Positions 54,920 to 63,911 of a stretch of 64,000 nt of DNA are shown piece after piece (within the stretch, counting starts at the first letter, position 1; every line of letters begins with the position of its first letter). The notes under the pieces were generated by a model, which searched no databases, was not told the DNA's origin, and saw only the letters and a list, made by a program, of their open reading frames with translations. The position numbers and the translations under genes are program-made. The stretch comes from Novosphingobium sp. KA1. Its GTDB lineage: Bacteria > Pseudomonadota > Alphaproteobacteria > Sphingomonadales > Sphingomonadaceae. The DNA lies in the NCBI RefSeq assembly GCF_017309955.1, contig NZ_CP021247.1:310001-374000 (forward strand), in the 5' to 3' direction.

Positions 54920-55292
54920 GACGCTGCCGCTTTGCCCCTTTGTACCCTGTTCAGGCCGTAAATCCGGCCAGCCTCCTCGGTGCCCCGAGCCCTTCGCGAA
55001 ACAACCGGTCCCGCCCCCGCCGCCAATGCAGCAGGGTCCGGCCCCGCTGATGCAGGGACACGGCGAGACTCAGCCATTCCGATTGCGTGCCTTTGTATCG
55101 CGGGACAGGCGGGGATAAAAGGGAAATTTGGGGATTGGTGGGAATATCGACCCGTAATTCCCCCAGGTCGCCGCACTACGCAGTTCTACAGGCGCCGCAC
55201 ATCAACCACGTATTAACCCTATAACCAGCTGTTTTCAGGAAAAATATGGCTCGCAATACCCCGTATCACGGGGCCTCCCTAGGGCCTTACCG
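54920..55292. other. Gene-free leader region of the dcw cluster
   Basis: 373 bp between the GldG-like gene and mraZ, both minus strand. Holds the phased GGGA repeats at 55102-55143 and a GGCCGTAAATCCGGCC palindrome at 54954-54969. The dcw promoter should lie here, but I could not assign -35/-10 elements with confidence. Short frames here lack support. Confidence 0.6.
55102..55143 (+). promoter_or_regulatory. Five helically phased GGGA repeats, possible MraZ boxes
   Basis: GGGA starts at 55102, 55112, 55121, 55131 and 55140 (steps of 10, 9, 10, 9 bp) in the mraZ upstream region. Known MraZ operators are TGGGN-type direct repeats at about 10-bp spacing; only the last repeat here has the leading T, so the match is partial. 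The repeats read on the strand opposite to mraZ. Confidence 0.4.
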
Positions 55293-56162
55293 TCAATCCC
55301 CACTTTCCGCACGAGAAAGCAGGCGGGAAAGCAGATCACGCCGGTCGGCCAACGAAACCCGGGCGTCCGGGCCCTCGAACAAGGCGGCATCCGCCAATGC
55401 AAGGACTTTCCCCCGCCCCAGAACGCAGTCGGCAAGAATTGCCGAGGACTCGAGACGGCAGCGCGCCAAGGCATCCCCGCTTTTCCCCGATCGCGCATCC
55501 TGCGCCGCGATCCCGTGATTTCCCCGATCGGGGAATCCATCCCCGGAATTCCCCAATAAGTGGAATCGTCCCGGTAGGTTCACCGGCAAGGAGCCTTCCC
55601 TAAGCCGGACCAGACGCTCTCCGGCAGGCTGCGCCTCATCGAACTCCAGTACCAAGCCCCAATGCGCCAGGATCGGCGAGAGCATCGCGAGATCGGCGGG
55701 GCGCCGCGGATCCCCCAGCGCATAGCGCGAAACCTGCGTCAGCATGGGATCGACAAACAGCAGCAGGTGCCCGCCCCCGCGCACCCAGGCGTCGAGCGCC
55801 AGATTCTCCTGCGGGGACAGGGCACGAGGCTGGATCATCACCAGCAGGGCATCGCCCGGAAGCGGCAACTGCCCATCCTTGCCGGCAAGCGTATCGAGCG
55901 GGGTCAGTTGCCCATGCTCGGCCAGCAAGGCCCCCGCCCAGGATGGCTTCGCATCCGCTGCCAGCAGTTCCCTGGGATCATCACTTTCCGCCCATAGCAG
56001 CGGGAGGCTGGTGGAAAGGCCGATATGCCGCTGCGCCGCCTCGCCCCGCCCCGCGTTGGAACCACAGCCAGAAAGCATGGCGCACAGCAGCGCGGCACCG
56101 GCCAGCGCGATACCGGCCAACCCGATACCTGTCAGCCCGACACCCAGGCCGCGGGACGACAC
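55293..56162 (-). CDS. Putative lipoprotein with GldG/DUF4350-like domain
   Basis: 289 residues from GTG 56162, 10 bp after the preceding gene's stop. N-terminal hydrophobic stretch rich in Gly, Leu and Ala with lipobox-like LSGC (about residue 30). The segment DALLVMIQPRALSPQENLALDAWVRGGGHLLLFVDPML is typical of the auxiliary domain of gliding-type ABC transporters (GldG/DUF4350), which resembles a glutamine-amidotransferase fold without catalytic residues. No ABC ATPase or permease is adjacent. The part near residues 200-225 contains repeated GGGGA-rich DNA. Function unknown. Confidence 0.6.
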   Translation of the reverse strand: MSSRGLGVGLTGIGLAGIALAGAALLCAMLSGCGSNAGRGEAAQRHIGLSTSLPLLWAESDDPRELLAADAKPSWAGALLAEHGQLTPLDTLAGKDGQLPLPGDALLVMIQPRALSPQENLALDAWVRGGGHLLLFVDPMLTQVSRYALGDPRRPADLAMLSPILAHWGLVLEFDEAQPAGERLVRLREGSLPVNLPGRFHLLGNSGDGFPDRGNHGIAAQDARSGKSGDALARCRLESSAILADCVLGRGKVLALADAALFEGPDARVSLADRRDLLSRLLSRAESGD

Positions 56163-56172
56163 GGAAGCCCGC

Positions 56173-56532
56173 CTACTGCGTGGCGAGCGGCGCAGGTCCG
56201 GCGCTGTCGAGCGAACCATCGGTGGCATTGGGCGTCGGCGAGGCCTCGGGCGAGGGAATGACGCCGATGTCGGCCAGCGGATCGGCGACCGGCCGCTTGG
56301 GCTTGGCATCGACGGCAACCACGTCGCGGATCGGATCCTCGGCATCGACAAGACGCGCGCGGTCCATGATGATGTTTGCGAGCCCGACGATCAGCAGCAT
56401 CGCGCAGAGCCCGAACAGGCCCACTTGCAGGCGGTGGACCGCCTGCGCACGCAACTCGCGCGAAGACGGCGGCACGAAATGCTGCGCGGTCGCGACCGGT
56501 TCGATCAAATTGGGCGGAATGTTTCCTGCCAT
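56173..56532 (-). CDS. Small single-pass membrane protein, unknown
   Basis: 119 residues from ATG 56532, just after cysK. One transmembrane helix about 37-56 (VGLFGLCAMLLIVGLANIIM), cytoplasmic N-terminus with Pro/Arg, and a Pro/Asp-rich periplasmic tail (PSPEASPTPNATDGS). No recognised motif; the ribosome site is weak. Its stop codon lies 10 bp before the GTG of the GldG-like gene, so the two probably form one unit, perhaps one complex. Confidence 0.65.
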   Translation of the reverse strand: MAGNIPPNLIEPVATAQHFVPPSSRELRAQAVHRLQVGLFGLCAMLLIVGLANIIMDRARLVDAEDPIRDVVAVDAKPKRPVADPLADIGVIPSPEASPTPNATDGSLDSAGPAPLATQ

Positions 56533-56548
56533 CGACAGGCCGTTTACC

Positions 56549-57559
56549 TCAGCTTGCGAGCCAAGGGAAGACCGGCAGGCCTTTCGCCTCCAGCCACTCG
56601 CGGTTGTAGAGCGAGGAGAGGTAGCGGAAGCCGGTGTCGCACAGGATCGTCGCAACCCGCACGTCGCGCTTGCCCTCGGCGACCAGCTTGCGGCCCAGTT
56701 CCACCGCACCGGCCACGTTGATGCCCGAGGACAGGCCCAGACACAGCCCTTCTTCCGACAAGAGGCGCCGCACCCATTCGAGGCCCTCCTCGTCGGAAAT
56801 GCGGAACTGGGTGTCGATCGGCGCGCCTTCGAGATTGGCGGTGATCCGGCCCTGGCCGATGCCTTCGGCAACCGAACTGCCTTCGGCCTTCAGTTCACCA
56901 TGCGCATAGTAGTTGTAGAGCGCCGCGCCATAAGGATCGGTCAGCGCAACCGTGATGCTCTCGTCAAAGGCCTTGAGGCCCATGCCGGTGCCGGCGATCG
57001 TGCCGCCGGTGCCCGCCGCACACGTGAAACCGTCGATCCGGCCTTCGAGCTGCTGCCAGATTTCCGGCGCCGTGCTCTCGATATGCGACTTGCGATTGGC
57101 GATGTTGTCGAACTGGTTGGCCCAGATCGCCCCTTCCGTCTCCGCCGCAAGGCGCCGCGAGGTGTGGACGAAGTGGTTGGGATCGGCAAACTTGGTGGGC
57201 GGCACCGTCACCAGTTCGGCACCGAGCGCGCGCAAGGTGTCCATCTTTTCCTTGGACTGGTTGTCCGGCATCACGATCACGGCCTTGTAGCCGAGCGCGT
57301 TGCAGACCAGCGCGATGCCGATGCCGGTATTGCCCGCCGTGCCCTCGATCACCGTTCCGCCCGGCTTCAACTCGCCGCGCGCCTCGGCGTCACGCACGAT
57401 CCACAGCGCCGCGCGGTCCTTCACCGAGGCACCGGGGTTGGCGAATTCGCACTTGCCCCAGATCTCGCAGCCCGCAGCTTCGCTGGGGCCCTTGAGCAGA
57501 ACGAGCGGAGTGTTGCCGATGAGGTCGAGCGTGGTGCGCTGGGGTGCAGGAGCAGTCAT
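56549..57559 (-). CDS. cysK: Cysteine synthase A
   Basis: 336 residues from ATG 57559. PLP enzyme that makes cysteine from O-acetylserine and sulfide. NTPLVLLKGPSEAAGCEIWGKCEFANPGASVKDRAAL contains the PLP-binding Lys; GTAGNTGIGIA binds substrate and GTGGTIAGTGMGLK binds the cofactor phosphate. Extension upstream of 57559 is not conserved. Followed closely by two small-protein genes on the same strand. Confidence 0.9.
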   Translation of the reverse strand: MTAPAPQRTTLDLIGNTPLVLLKGPSEAAGCEIWGKCEFANPGASVKDRAALWIVRDAEARGELKPGGTVIEGTAGNTGIGIALVCNALGYKAVIVMPDNQSKEKMDTLRALGAELVTVPPTKFADPNHFVHTSRRLAAETEGAIWANQFDNIANRKSHIESTAPEIWQQLEGRIDGFTCAAGTGGTIAGTGMGLKAFDESITVALTDPYGAALYNYYAHGELKAEGSSVAEGIGQGRITANLEGAPIDTQFRISDEEGLEWVRRLLSEEGLCLGLSSGINVAGAVELGRKLVAEGKRDVRVATILCDTGFRYLSSLYNREWLEAKGLPVFPWLAS

Positions 57560-57695
57560 GTCCGCACAACTAGGAACGCGAAGCGCAAGGCGCAAACGAT
57601 TTGCGCTTTAGGCACTGAAAGTTTGCAGCCGAACGGCGGCATATCACCACCTCCATCGGGCCCGCCATGCTGCGGCGAGCCCGACAGATCGCCAA

Positions 57696-58013
57696 TCAGT
57701 CTTCCTGGGCGATCGTGACCTTGCAGCCTTCGAGCGCGTCGGTCACCGGCACCTGGCACGACAGGCGCGAATAGGCGTTGCGGTTGTCGGAGCTGTCGAG
57801 CAGGTCGTTCTCGTCTTCGCTCATCGCCGGCAGCTTGTCGGCGAAGGCCGGATCGATGTGGACATGGCAGGTCGCGCAGGAGCAGCAACCGCCGCACAGT
57901 GCCAGAAGCTCATCAAAACCGCTGTCGCGGATCGTCTCCATCAGGGTGCGGCCCACGGTGGCCTCTACAGTCGATTCTTCACCCGCCTGGTTGACGACAA
58001 TAATCTGCGGCAT
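57696..58013 (-). CDS. Adrenodoxin-type 2Fe-2S ferredoxin
   Basis: 105 residues from ATG 58013. Cluster ligands C40, C46, C49 in [18 protein letters not shown] and C86 in [15 protein letters not shown], i.e. the CX5CX2C...C pattern of vertebrate-type/bacterial P450 ferredoxins. Two extra Cys (43, 44) sit inside the loop. It supplies electrons to oxygenases or cytochrome P450s; no such partner is adjacent. Divergent from the glycosylase at 58116. Confidence 0.92.
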   Translation of the reverse strand: MPQIIVVNQAGEESTVEATVGRTLMETIRDSGFDELLALCGGCCSCATCHVHIDPAFADKLPAMSEDENDLLDSSDNRNAYSRLSCQVPVTDALEGCKVTIAQED

Positions 58014-58115
58014 TCCCGTCTTTCCTTTTATGATCCAGCATGTTTCATGACATGCTTGTTCCGGCCTTTGCCCACGGCTGCTAAAGGCTGCGTCCCCCTT
58101 TGGCAAGAAAGACAC

Positions 58116-58736
58116 ATGATGGGCTTGAGCGCCGGCGCACTGAAACTTGGCCTTGACAAAATCGCCGCGCGCGAACCGGCCATGGCCCGCGCACTGGAGC
58201 GCGCCGGCTACCCCGAACCGCGCATTCGCGCGCGCGGCTATGCCACCCTGCTGCGCACGATCGTCGGCCAGCAGGTTTCGGTTGCCTCCGCCGCTTCGGT
58301 ATGGGCACGGATGGAAGCCTTGCTCGGACCCGAGATCGCGCCGCATGCCTTGCTTGCCGCCGACTTCGATGCCCTGCGCGCCTGCGGCCTTTCCCGCCAG
58401 AAACAAGGCTATGCGCGTTCGCTCTGCGAGCTGGTGGCAGCAGGATCACTCGACCTCGGCAACCTCCCCGCCGACGACGAGGAGGCCATTGCACAGCTCG
58501 TGCGGATCAAGGGCATCGGCCGCTGGTCGGCGGAAGTCTATCTGCTCTTCGCGGAAGGACGGCCGGACATCTGGCCAGCCGGCGACCTCGCCGTGCAGGC
58601 GGGCATGCACAAGATCCTCTGCCTCGACGCGCGCCCGAGCGAGAAGGAAGCCCGCGCATTGGCCGAGCAGTGGCGCCCGCACCGGGGCGCCGCGGCGATC
58701 TTCACCTGGCACTGCTACAACAATCCGGCGCTTTAG
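58116..58736 (+). CDS. DNA-3-methyladenine glycosylase II (AlkA type)
   Basis: 206 residues; base-excision repair of alkylated purines. Helix-hairpin-helix [21 protein letters not shown] followed by the catalytic Asp in [15 protein letters not shown], with the start [15 protein letters not shown] typical of the AlkA/HhH-GPD superfamily. The N-terminal TATA-like domain of E. coli AlkA (282 residues) is absent. ATG 58116; ATG 58119 is equally possible. Confidence 0.9.
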   Translation: MMGLSAGALKLGLDKIAAREPAMARALERAGYPEPRIRARGYATLLRTIVGQQVSVASAASVWARMEALLGPEIAPHALLAADFDALRACGLSRQKQGYARSLCELVAAGSLDLGNLPADDEEAIAQLVRIKGIGRWSAEVYLLFAEGRPDIWPAGDLAVQAGMHKILCLDARPSEKEARALAEQWRPHRGAAAIFTWHCYNNPAL

Positions 58737-58803
58737 GCGGCGTGGACAAATTCCTCGAGGTCACGATAGCCCCCATGTGCCCCCCGGCGAGGCGCGCGCC
58801 CGC

Positions 58804-59925
58804 TCAGAAGGGCGCCCGTCCTGCCACCGGTGCGAACATCCGCACCTCCATCCAGCGCCGCAAGCGCGGCGACTGGCGCTCCGTCAGCAGTGAAATCAGC
58901 GCGCAGAGCGCCACCACCAGCCCCAGCAACGCCGCGAAGGCCAGCGGGTTACGCCCGGCGACCAGCCCGTGCGAACGCGCGAGTTGCAGCAGCGGCCAGT
59001 GAAACAGGTACAACGTGAAGGAAAATCCGGCGAGCAATCCCGCCAGTTCCCGCAGGCGCATGATCGGCTCCGCGAAACGCTCGGCCAAGGGCCGCACGGC
59101 AATCAGCGCCAACACCATGACCAGTCCCATCGCGAAGTCCGAGAACGCCCATTGCGACCACTGCGCCTTGCCCGGCCACCACGCCTTGAGCAGCGGATTG
59201 AGCACGGCCCGGTCAACCTCGAACAAGGCCAGCGCCAGCCACACGCAGCCCACCAGCACCATGGGCGCAGCGCTCAACGGCAAGCGGCGCGCCGCCGGAA
59301 CATGGGTCAGCGCCGCGCCCATCAGCCAGACCGGCATCAGCAGCAGGATCGCCCCGCCCGCACAGACGCTGGCCACCGCGACCGCCGCCACCCGTGCCCA
59401 GCCGCGCAGGAACACCGCCAGCGCGAAGATCGCGTAGAACCAGACCTCATAACAGAGCGACCAGTACGGCGGGTTCCAGACCGGCGCGGGCATGCCCGGC
59501 CAGGCGCTAACGAACGCCATCGGCGGCAGCAGGCGCGAAGCCACTTCGAGCGGGTCGTCGGGGCTGTTGTCGATATAGACGCGCATCGGCCCGGCCAGCA
59601 CGTAAGCGGCCAGCACCGCGAACAGCAGCGCCGGGATCGCCACCGGCAGGATCCGCGAGACTCGCGCCACGAAATAACGCGGCAGGCTCGACCGGCCGCC
59701 CAGCACCGACGTGCTGATGACGAGGCCGGACAGCACAAAAAACACGATGACGCAGTAGTGCTGCATCCTCAGGCCGAACGGGAACGGCCCGCGGTAGAGG
59801 CCGAGCTGCACGGCATGGCCCACCGCCACCAGCAACGCCGCCCCGAAGCGCGCGAAATCGAGCACGACCGACAGCGGCCGCGTCAGAAAGCGATCCTGGC
59901 CGCAACCGGAAAGGACTTCGGCCAC
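58804..59925 (-). CDS. Acyltransferase 3 family membrane protein
   Basis: 373 residues with about ten transmembrane helices. N-terminal LDFARFGAALLVAVGHAVQLG carries the conserved catalytic-type His, and VFFVLSGLVIS plus YFVARVSRILPVAIPALL (Arg motif) follow. Such enzymes O-acylate surface sugars (LPS or exopolysaccharide). Its target is unknown; the sugar operon at the window start is far away. Confidence 0.85.
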   Translation of the reverse strand: MAEVLSGCGQDRFLTRPLSVVLDFARFGAALLVAVGHAVQLGLYRGPFPFGLRMQHYCVIVFFVLSGLVISTSVLGGRSSLPRYFVARVSRILPVAIPALLFAVLAAYVLAGPMRVYIDNSPDDPLEVASRLLPPMAFVSAWPGMPAPVWNPPYWSLCYEVWFYAIFALAVFLRGWARVAAVAVASVCAGGAILLLMPVWLMGAALTHVPAARRLPLSAAPMVLVGCVWLALALFEVDRAVLNPLLKAWWPGKAQWSQWAFSDFAMGLVMVLALIAVRPLAERFAEPIMRLRELAGLLAGFSFTLYLFHWPLLQLARSHGLVAGRNPLAFAALLGLVVALCALISLLTERQSPRLRRWMEVRMFAPVAGRAPF

Positions 59926-59930
59926 GGGCC

Positions 59931-60230
59931 TTATGCCGCCGGGGCGATGCCGTCGATGAAGCGGGCCATTGCCACGTCGCGCGCGCTCAGGCCATCGGCG
60001 TCATGGGTGGTCAGCGTGATCTCCACCCGATTGTAGACGTTGAACCATTCGGGATGGTGATCGCGCTTGTCGGCCTCGATGGCGACGCGGGTCATGAAGC
60101 CGAAAGCCTCGTTGAAATCGCCGAACTTCAGGGTGCGGACGATGGCAAGGCCATCCTCGCGCAAGTTCCAGCCGGGCAGCGTGCCCAGCGCGGCGGCGCG
60201 CTCGGCATCGGTAAGACGGGCGATGGACAT
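59931..60230 (-). CDS. phhB: Pterin-4a-carbinolamine dehydratase
   Basis: 99 residues; recycles 4a-hydroxytetrahydrobiopterin. The family motif [26 protein letters not shown] is intact and the length is standard. ATG 60230 behind AGGAGG. No phenylalanine hydroxylase is adjacent. In the same direction as the acyltransferase, with a 5-bp gap, so likely cotranscribed. Confidence 0.94.
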   Translation of the reverse strand: MSIARLTDAERAAALGTLPGWNLREDGLAIVRTLKFGDFNEAFGFMTRVAIEADKRDHHPEWFNVYNRVEITLTTHDADGLSARDVAMARFIDGIAPAA

Positions 60231-60296
60231 GGTGCCTCCTGTGCCGCTTGTCGCTTTCCTTGGCAGCGCCGCGCCTTTCCACTATCGCAGGGCGGC

Positions 60297-60875
60297 ATGC
60301 AAGGGGCGTCCATAACAATCGAAGATCTGGCGTGTCGGCGCGGAGACAGGCTGCTGTTCCGCGCCTTGTCGTTGCGCCTCGATCCGGGCGAGGCCCTGCA
60401 CGTCACCGGCAGCAACGGCATCGGCAAGTCGAGCCTTCTGCGCATCGTCGCGGGCCTCGCCCCGGCCTTTGCCGGAACCGTGCGGACCGGCGGCACGATC
60501 GGCCTGATCGATGAACGCCACGCCCTCGACCATGCGGTGCCGCTGGGCAAGGCGCTGGCGTTCTGGAGCGTGCTGGACCGCGCGCAAGAGCATGCCGTGG
60601 CACGCCTTGGCCTCGCCTCCCTGCTGGAGGTGCCGGTGCGCTATCTTTCCACCGGCCAGAAAAAGCGCGCCGCCCTCGCCCGGCTGATCGGCCAGGATGC
60701 CGCGATCTGGCTGCTGGACGAACCGCTGAACGGCCTCGACAGCGACGCTGCCGCCCTTACCGAAGCGCTGGTGGCCGAGCACTGCGCGGACGGCGGCATT
60801 GCCGTGATCGCCTCGCACCAGCCCTTCACGCTGGCCCACAAGCGCACACTGACCCTCGGTGAATTTGCGGCATGA
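60297..60875 (+). CDS. ccmA: Cytochrome c biogenesis ATP-binding protein CcmA
   Basis: 192 residues. ABC ATPase: Walker A GSNGIGKSSLLRI, signature LSTGQKKRAALARL, Walker B IWLLDEPLNGLD and H loop ASHQP. Together with CcmB it energises release of heme-bound CcmE. ATG 60297. Overlaps ccmB (ATGA). The genes ccmC, ccmE, ccmF are not in the window. Confidence 0.95.
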   Translation: MQGASITIEDLACRRGDRLLFRALSLRLDPGEALHVTGSNGIGKSSLLRIVAGLAPAFAGTVRTGGTIGLIDERHALDHAVPLGKALAFWSVLDRAQEHAVARLGLASLLEVPVRYLSTGQKKRAALARLIGQDAAIWLLDEPLNGLDSDAAALTEALVAEHCADGGIAVIASHQPFTLAHKRTLTLGEFAA

Positions 60876-61531
60876 GCGGGCGGTTCCTCCCCCTCCTGAA
60901 GCGCGACATGGCGCGCCTGCTACTGGGCGGACGCGGCGGCGGCGCGGTGATGCCGGTGCTGTTTTTCCTCTCCGTCGCCATGCTCTATCCCTTCGCGGTC
61001 GGCCCCGTTGCCCCGCTGCTGGCGCGGACCGGCGGGGGCGTGATCTGGATCGCCGCGCTGCTCGCCGCGATCCTGCCGCTCGACCGGCTGGTCGAGCCCG
61101 ACATCGAAGGCGGCCAGTTCGACCAATGGGCGCTGCGCGGCATCTCCGAGGAAATGGTGATCGCCGTGCGCGTGCTGGCCCACTGGCTAAGTTTCGGCCC
61201 GCCGCTGATGCTCGCCGCCCTGCCCGCCGCCGCCCTGCTGGGGATCGACGGGCCGACGCTGCGCACCGTGGAACTGGGCCTGCTGGCCGGAACCCCCGGC
61301 CTTGCCGCGCTCGGCGTGACCGTGGCCGCGCTTACCGCCGGCCTGCGCGGCGGCGCGGCGCTGGGCGGGCTGCTGGTGATCCCGCTGGCCGTGCCGGTGC
61401 TGATCTTCGGCGCCGGAAGCCTGGGTTCGGGCGGCGATAGCGGCCTTGCGCTGGCCGCTGCGGCAAGCCTTGTCCTGCTCGCCATCGCGCCCTTTGCGGG
61501 CGGCGCCGCCGTGCGATCCGCGCGCAGCTGA
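60872..61531 (+). CDS. ccmB: Heme exporter protein CcmB
   Basis: 219 residues, six transmembrane helices; membrane partner of CcmA. FLPLLKRDMARLLLGG at the N-terminus and the typical pattern PLDRLVEPDIEGGQFDQWALRG after helix 2. Coupled to ccmA by a 4-bp overlap. Confidence 0.94.
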   Translation: MSGRFLPLLKRDMARLLLGGRGGGAVMPVLFFLSVAMLYPFAVGPVAPLLARTGGGVIWIAALLAAILPLDRLVEPDIEGGQFDQWALRGISEEMVIAVRVLAHWLSFGPPLMLAALPAAALLGIDGPTLRTVELGLLAGTPGLAALGVTVAALTAGLRGGAALGGLLVIPLAVPVLIFGAGSLGSGGDSGLALAAAASLVLLAIAPFAGGAAVRSARS

Positions 61532-61632
61532 CCCATTCCATCATCGCCCCGGCGGTTGGCGCACGGCGCTCCCGCCAAGCATAGTCGCCCCCGCACGATC
61601 CGGCCTCAAGGCCGGACGCCGGAGAGGGACCG

Positions 61633-62775
61633 ATGCAGGATCACAAGGAGCTGATCGAGGACGCGCAGCGCCAGACCGGCCTCAACGATTTCGGACCGGA
61701 CAGCTTCCGCGAAGGCCTTGAAATTCTTGTCGATTCTCTCCGCAATGAAGCCCGCCTCAATGCCGTGGGCGAGCGCGCGCTGACCGAGCGGATCGTGCTC
61801 CACCTCAGGCAGCGCCTCCTGATCGAGGACTGGTATCGCCGCCATCCCGAGATCGAGGACGAGCAGATCATCGCCCCGCTGTTCGGCGTCAGCCTGCCGC
61901 GCACCGGCTCTTCGGCGCTGTCCTACCTGCTCGCCAGCGACCCCGAAATCCGCTACCTTCGCGTCTGGGAAAGTGCGCAGCCCTGCCCCCCGCCATCCAC
62001 GGTTTCCGGCCCCGATCCGCGCCGCGGCGTGGCCGCCACCAGCGGCGATGCGCTGCTGAAAGGCGGCAAGCGCACGCCCTCCGGCATCGATGGCGCGATG
62101 GAGTGCCAGGACCTGATGGCGCTCGATTTCAAGAGCCAGATCTTCCAGGCTTTCGCCCAGATACCCCGCTACTCCGAGTGGCTGCTGGAAACCGACCTGA
62201 ACGACACCTACGCCTACCAGAAACGCACCTTGAAGCTGCTTCAGTGGGGCGAACCAGCGGGTGCGTGGCGCCTCAAGGCCCCCACGCACATGCTCTACCT
62301 CGATGCGCTGACCGCCGCCTTCCCCGACGCCCGTTTCGTCATGACCCACCGCGATCCCGCCGACGTGATCCTCTCCGTCGCCACCGTCTATGCCGACATC
62401 ATCGGCAAGTTCACCGACCATGTCGACATGGCCTACCTCGGCGACCTCAACCTGCGCTGCTGGTCCGAGGCGATGAACCGCGCCATCGCCTTTCGCGAGG
62501 GCGGCCACGACCACCGCTTCTTCGACATCCACTTCCGCGCCATGCACAAGGACCCGCTCGGCGAAGTGCGCGCGCTTTATGCCTGGCTCGGCGAGGAGGT
62601 CTCCCCCGCCTTTGCCGAAGCCATGGCCCAGTGGTGGGCCGGCAACACCGAAACCGAACGCATGGGCAAGCCCGATCCCGCCCGGTTCGGGCTCGATCCC
62701 GCCGCCGTGCGCGAGCGCTTTGCCCCCTATCTCCAGCGCATGGCGCGCTGGGCACCCTTCGATGCGGCAGCATGA
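61633..62775 (+). CDS. Sulfotransferase-family protein
   Basis: 380 residues. PAPS-binding 5'-phosphosulfate loop in [18 protein letters not shown] and 3'-phosphate site in FVMTHRDPADVILSVATVYAD, with KAPTHMLYLDALTAAFPDA between them. Likely uses 3'-phosphoadenylyl sulfate; the acceptor is unknown. ATG 61633. Followed 41 bp later by an AhpD-like gene; this pairing is seen in gene neighbourhoods of aromatic or sterol catabolism, but the substrate cannot be inferred. Confidence 0.88.
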   Translation: MQDHKELIEDAQRQTGLNDFGPDSFREGLEILVDSLRNEARLNAVGERALTERIVLHLRQRLLIEDWYRRHPEIEDEQIIAPLFGVSLPRTGSSALSYLLASDPEIRYLRVWESAQPCPPPSTVSGPDPRRGVAATSGDALLKGGKRTPSGIDGAMECQDLMALDFKSQIFQAFAQIPRYSEWLLETDLNDTYAYQKRTLKLLQWGEPAGAWRLKAPTHMLYLDALTAAFPDARFVMTHRDPADVILSVATVYADIIGKFTDHVDMAYLGDLNLRCWSEAMNRAIAFREGGHDHRFFDIHFRAMHKDPLGEVRALYAWLGEEVSPAFAEAMAQWWAGNTETERMGKPDPARFGLDPAAVRERFAPYLQRMARWAPFDAAA

Positions 62776-62816
62776 CCCTTTCCCAAACACATTCCCTAGG
62801 CACAGGTGATTAGAAC

Positions 62817-63440
62817 ATGAGCAAGCCCAACAGCGGCCCGGTGAATTTCGACGAAGCGGCCCGCATGGCGCAGACCACGGCGGGCGGCCCGCGCTATGCC
62901 CCGCTGCGGCTCGAGGAGGTCAGCCCCGAGGGACAGGAGCAGGTCGATGCGATTCGCGCCGCCTTCCATATCCCCGAAAGCCGCCCCTTCCCCGACGTCA
63001 GCCTGATCACCCTGCGCCATCCCGGCATGTTCAAGGGCCAGATGGTCCTCGGCATCGAACTGGCCGCGCGCGGCGCCATTCCGGGGCGTGAGCGCGAATT
63101 GATGATCCTGCGCCTTGCCCGCCTGGCCGGGGCGCCGTTCGAATGGTGCGAGCATGTCGATATCGGCAAGGCCTTCGGCATCACCACCGAGGAAATCGAG
63201 CGCGTGCTGGAAGGCTCGGCCGCGCCGGGCTGGAGCGCGCACGAATCGGCGATGCTGCGCGCGGTGGAGGAACTCGTCGCCGATCACTGCATGGCCGATT
63301 CGACCTGGGACACCCTCGCCCAGACCTGGGACGAGAAGCAGATGCTCGAAGTGCCTATGCTGGTGGGCGCCTACCTGATGACGGCGCTTCAGCAGAACAC
63401 GTTGAAAATTAAGCCGAAGGGCGGTTTCGACTACCGCTGA
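62817..63440 (+). CDS. Carboxymuconolactone decarboxylase/AhpD-like protein
   Basis: 207 residues. Helical CMD fold with ELMILRLARLAGAPFEWCEHVDIGKAFGIT, where EWCEH carries a single conserved Cys rather than the CxxC of true AhpD. The helix pattern after it (EIERVLEGS...HESAMLRAVEELVADHCMADSTW) matches the Pfam CMD repeat. Role unknown; the lone Cys makes peroxidase activity doubtful. Confidence 0.87.
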   Translation: MSKPNSGPVNFDEAARMAQTTAGGPRYAPLRLEEVSPEGQEQVDAIRAAFHIPESRPFPDVSLITLRHPGMFKGQMVLGIELAARGAIPGRERELMILRLARLAGAPFEWCEHVDIGKAFGITTEEIERVLEGSAAPGWSAHESAMLRAVEELVADHCMADSTWDTLAQTWDEKQMLEVPMLVGAYLMTALQQNTLKIKPKGGFDYR

Positions 63441-63496
63441 CAGGCGCATTTCCCGCCGCCTCCCGCAACCTCTCCGTCTGCCGGTTCGGCAAACCG

Positions 63497-63525
63497 ACAC
63501 GCGCGGCCCATCGGGCGGCGCGTGT
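63497..63525 (+). terminator. Terminator of the sulfotransferase/CMD unit
   Basis: ACACGCGC (63497-63504) pairs with GCGCGTGT (63518-63525), followed by TTTGC. Lies 57 bp after the stop codon. Confidence 0.6.
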
Positions 63526-63668
63526 TTGCATGTCTGTGGACAAGTCCGGCACCAATTCGGGGAAGTCTGGGGACAGGCGGTGCACCGGCAGCGGACATCG
63601 CCTGCCGAGGCCTGTGGATAGACCTGGGCAAATCCCCTGAAAAACCTAGGGAAAGATTGGGAAAAAAC

Positions 63669-63710
63669 GGGCCGGGTGGTCTTTTGCGCTAGGCAAGACC
63701 GACCCGGCCC
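63669..63710. terminator. Strong hairpin of unknown polarity
   Basis: GGGCCGGGTGGTCTT pairs with AAGACC-G-ACCCGGCCC (one bulged G) around an 11-nt loop. Preceded by A6, so it could terminate minus-strand transcription arriving from the right. Confidence 0.5.
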
Positions 63711-63810
63711 AGGAGGACAGGAAGGGCAGTACCGACACCCCATGACAAGTGCCGGAACCGGGTCCTTGGGTGCAGGCTTGACGGCCAGGACAAGCTGCGT
63801 ATCAATGGCT

Positions 63811-63823
63811 AATGATAATCATT
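63811..63823. promoter_or_regulatory. Fur-type iron box
   Basis: AATGATAATCATT, a 13-bp palindrome around the central A that matches the core of the GATAATGATAATCATTATC Fur consensus. It lies 88 bp before the start codon of the gene at 63912. Confidence 0.65.
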
Positions 63824-63911
63824 CGCAAGTGCAAGCTCTTTTCGTCCAAGCCCGGAAAGAGCCCCGCCCCTGCCCTTGCGCATTGCCTGTTTCGCAACCT
63901 GGAGACCTGCC

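Larger units (their letters stand above)
63441..63911. other. Gene-free spacer with two hairpins and a Fur box
   Basis: 471 bp. Contains terminator-like hairpins at 63497-63525 and 63669-63710, a Fur-type box at 63811-63823, and TGTGGAC/TGTGGATA sequences that resemble DnaA boxes. Overlapping frames lack ribosome sites and domains. Confidence 0.6.

Noticed and set aside
60297..61531. ccmAB as remnant of a broken ccm operon
   Set aside because: Both genes are intact; ccm genes are often dispersed, so absence of ccmC here is not evidence of loss.
63530..63620. TGTGGAC and TGTGGATA sequences suggesting an origin
   Set aside because: Imperfect boxes, no AT-rich unwinding region, no dnaA, dnaN or parAB nearby.
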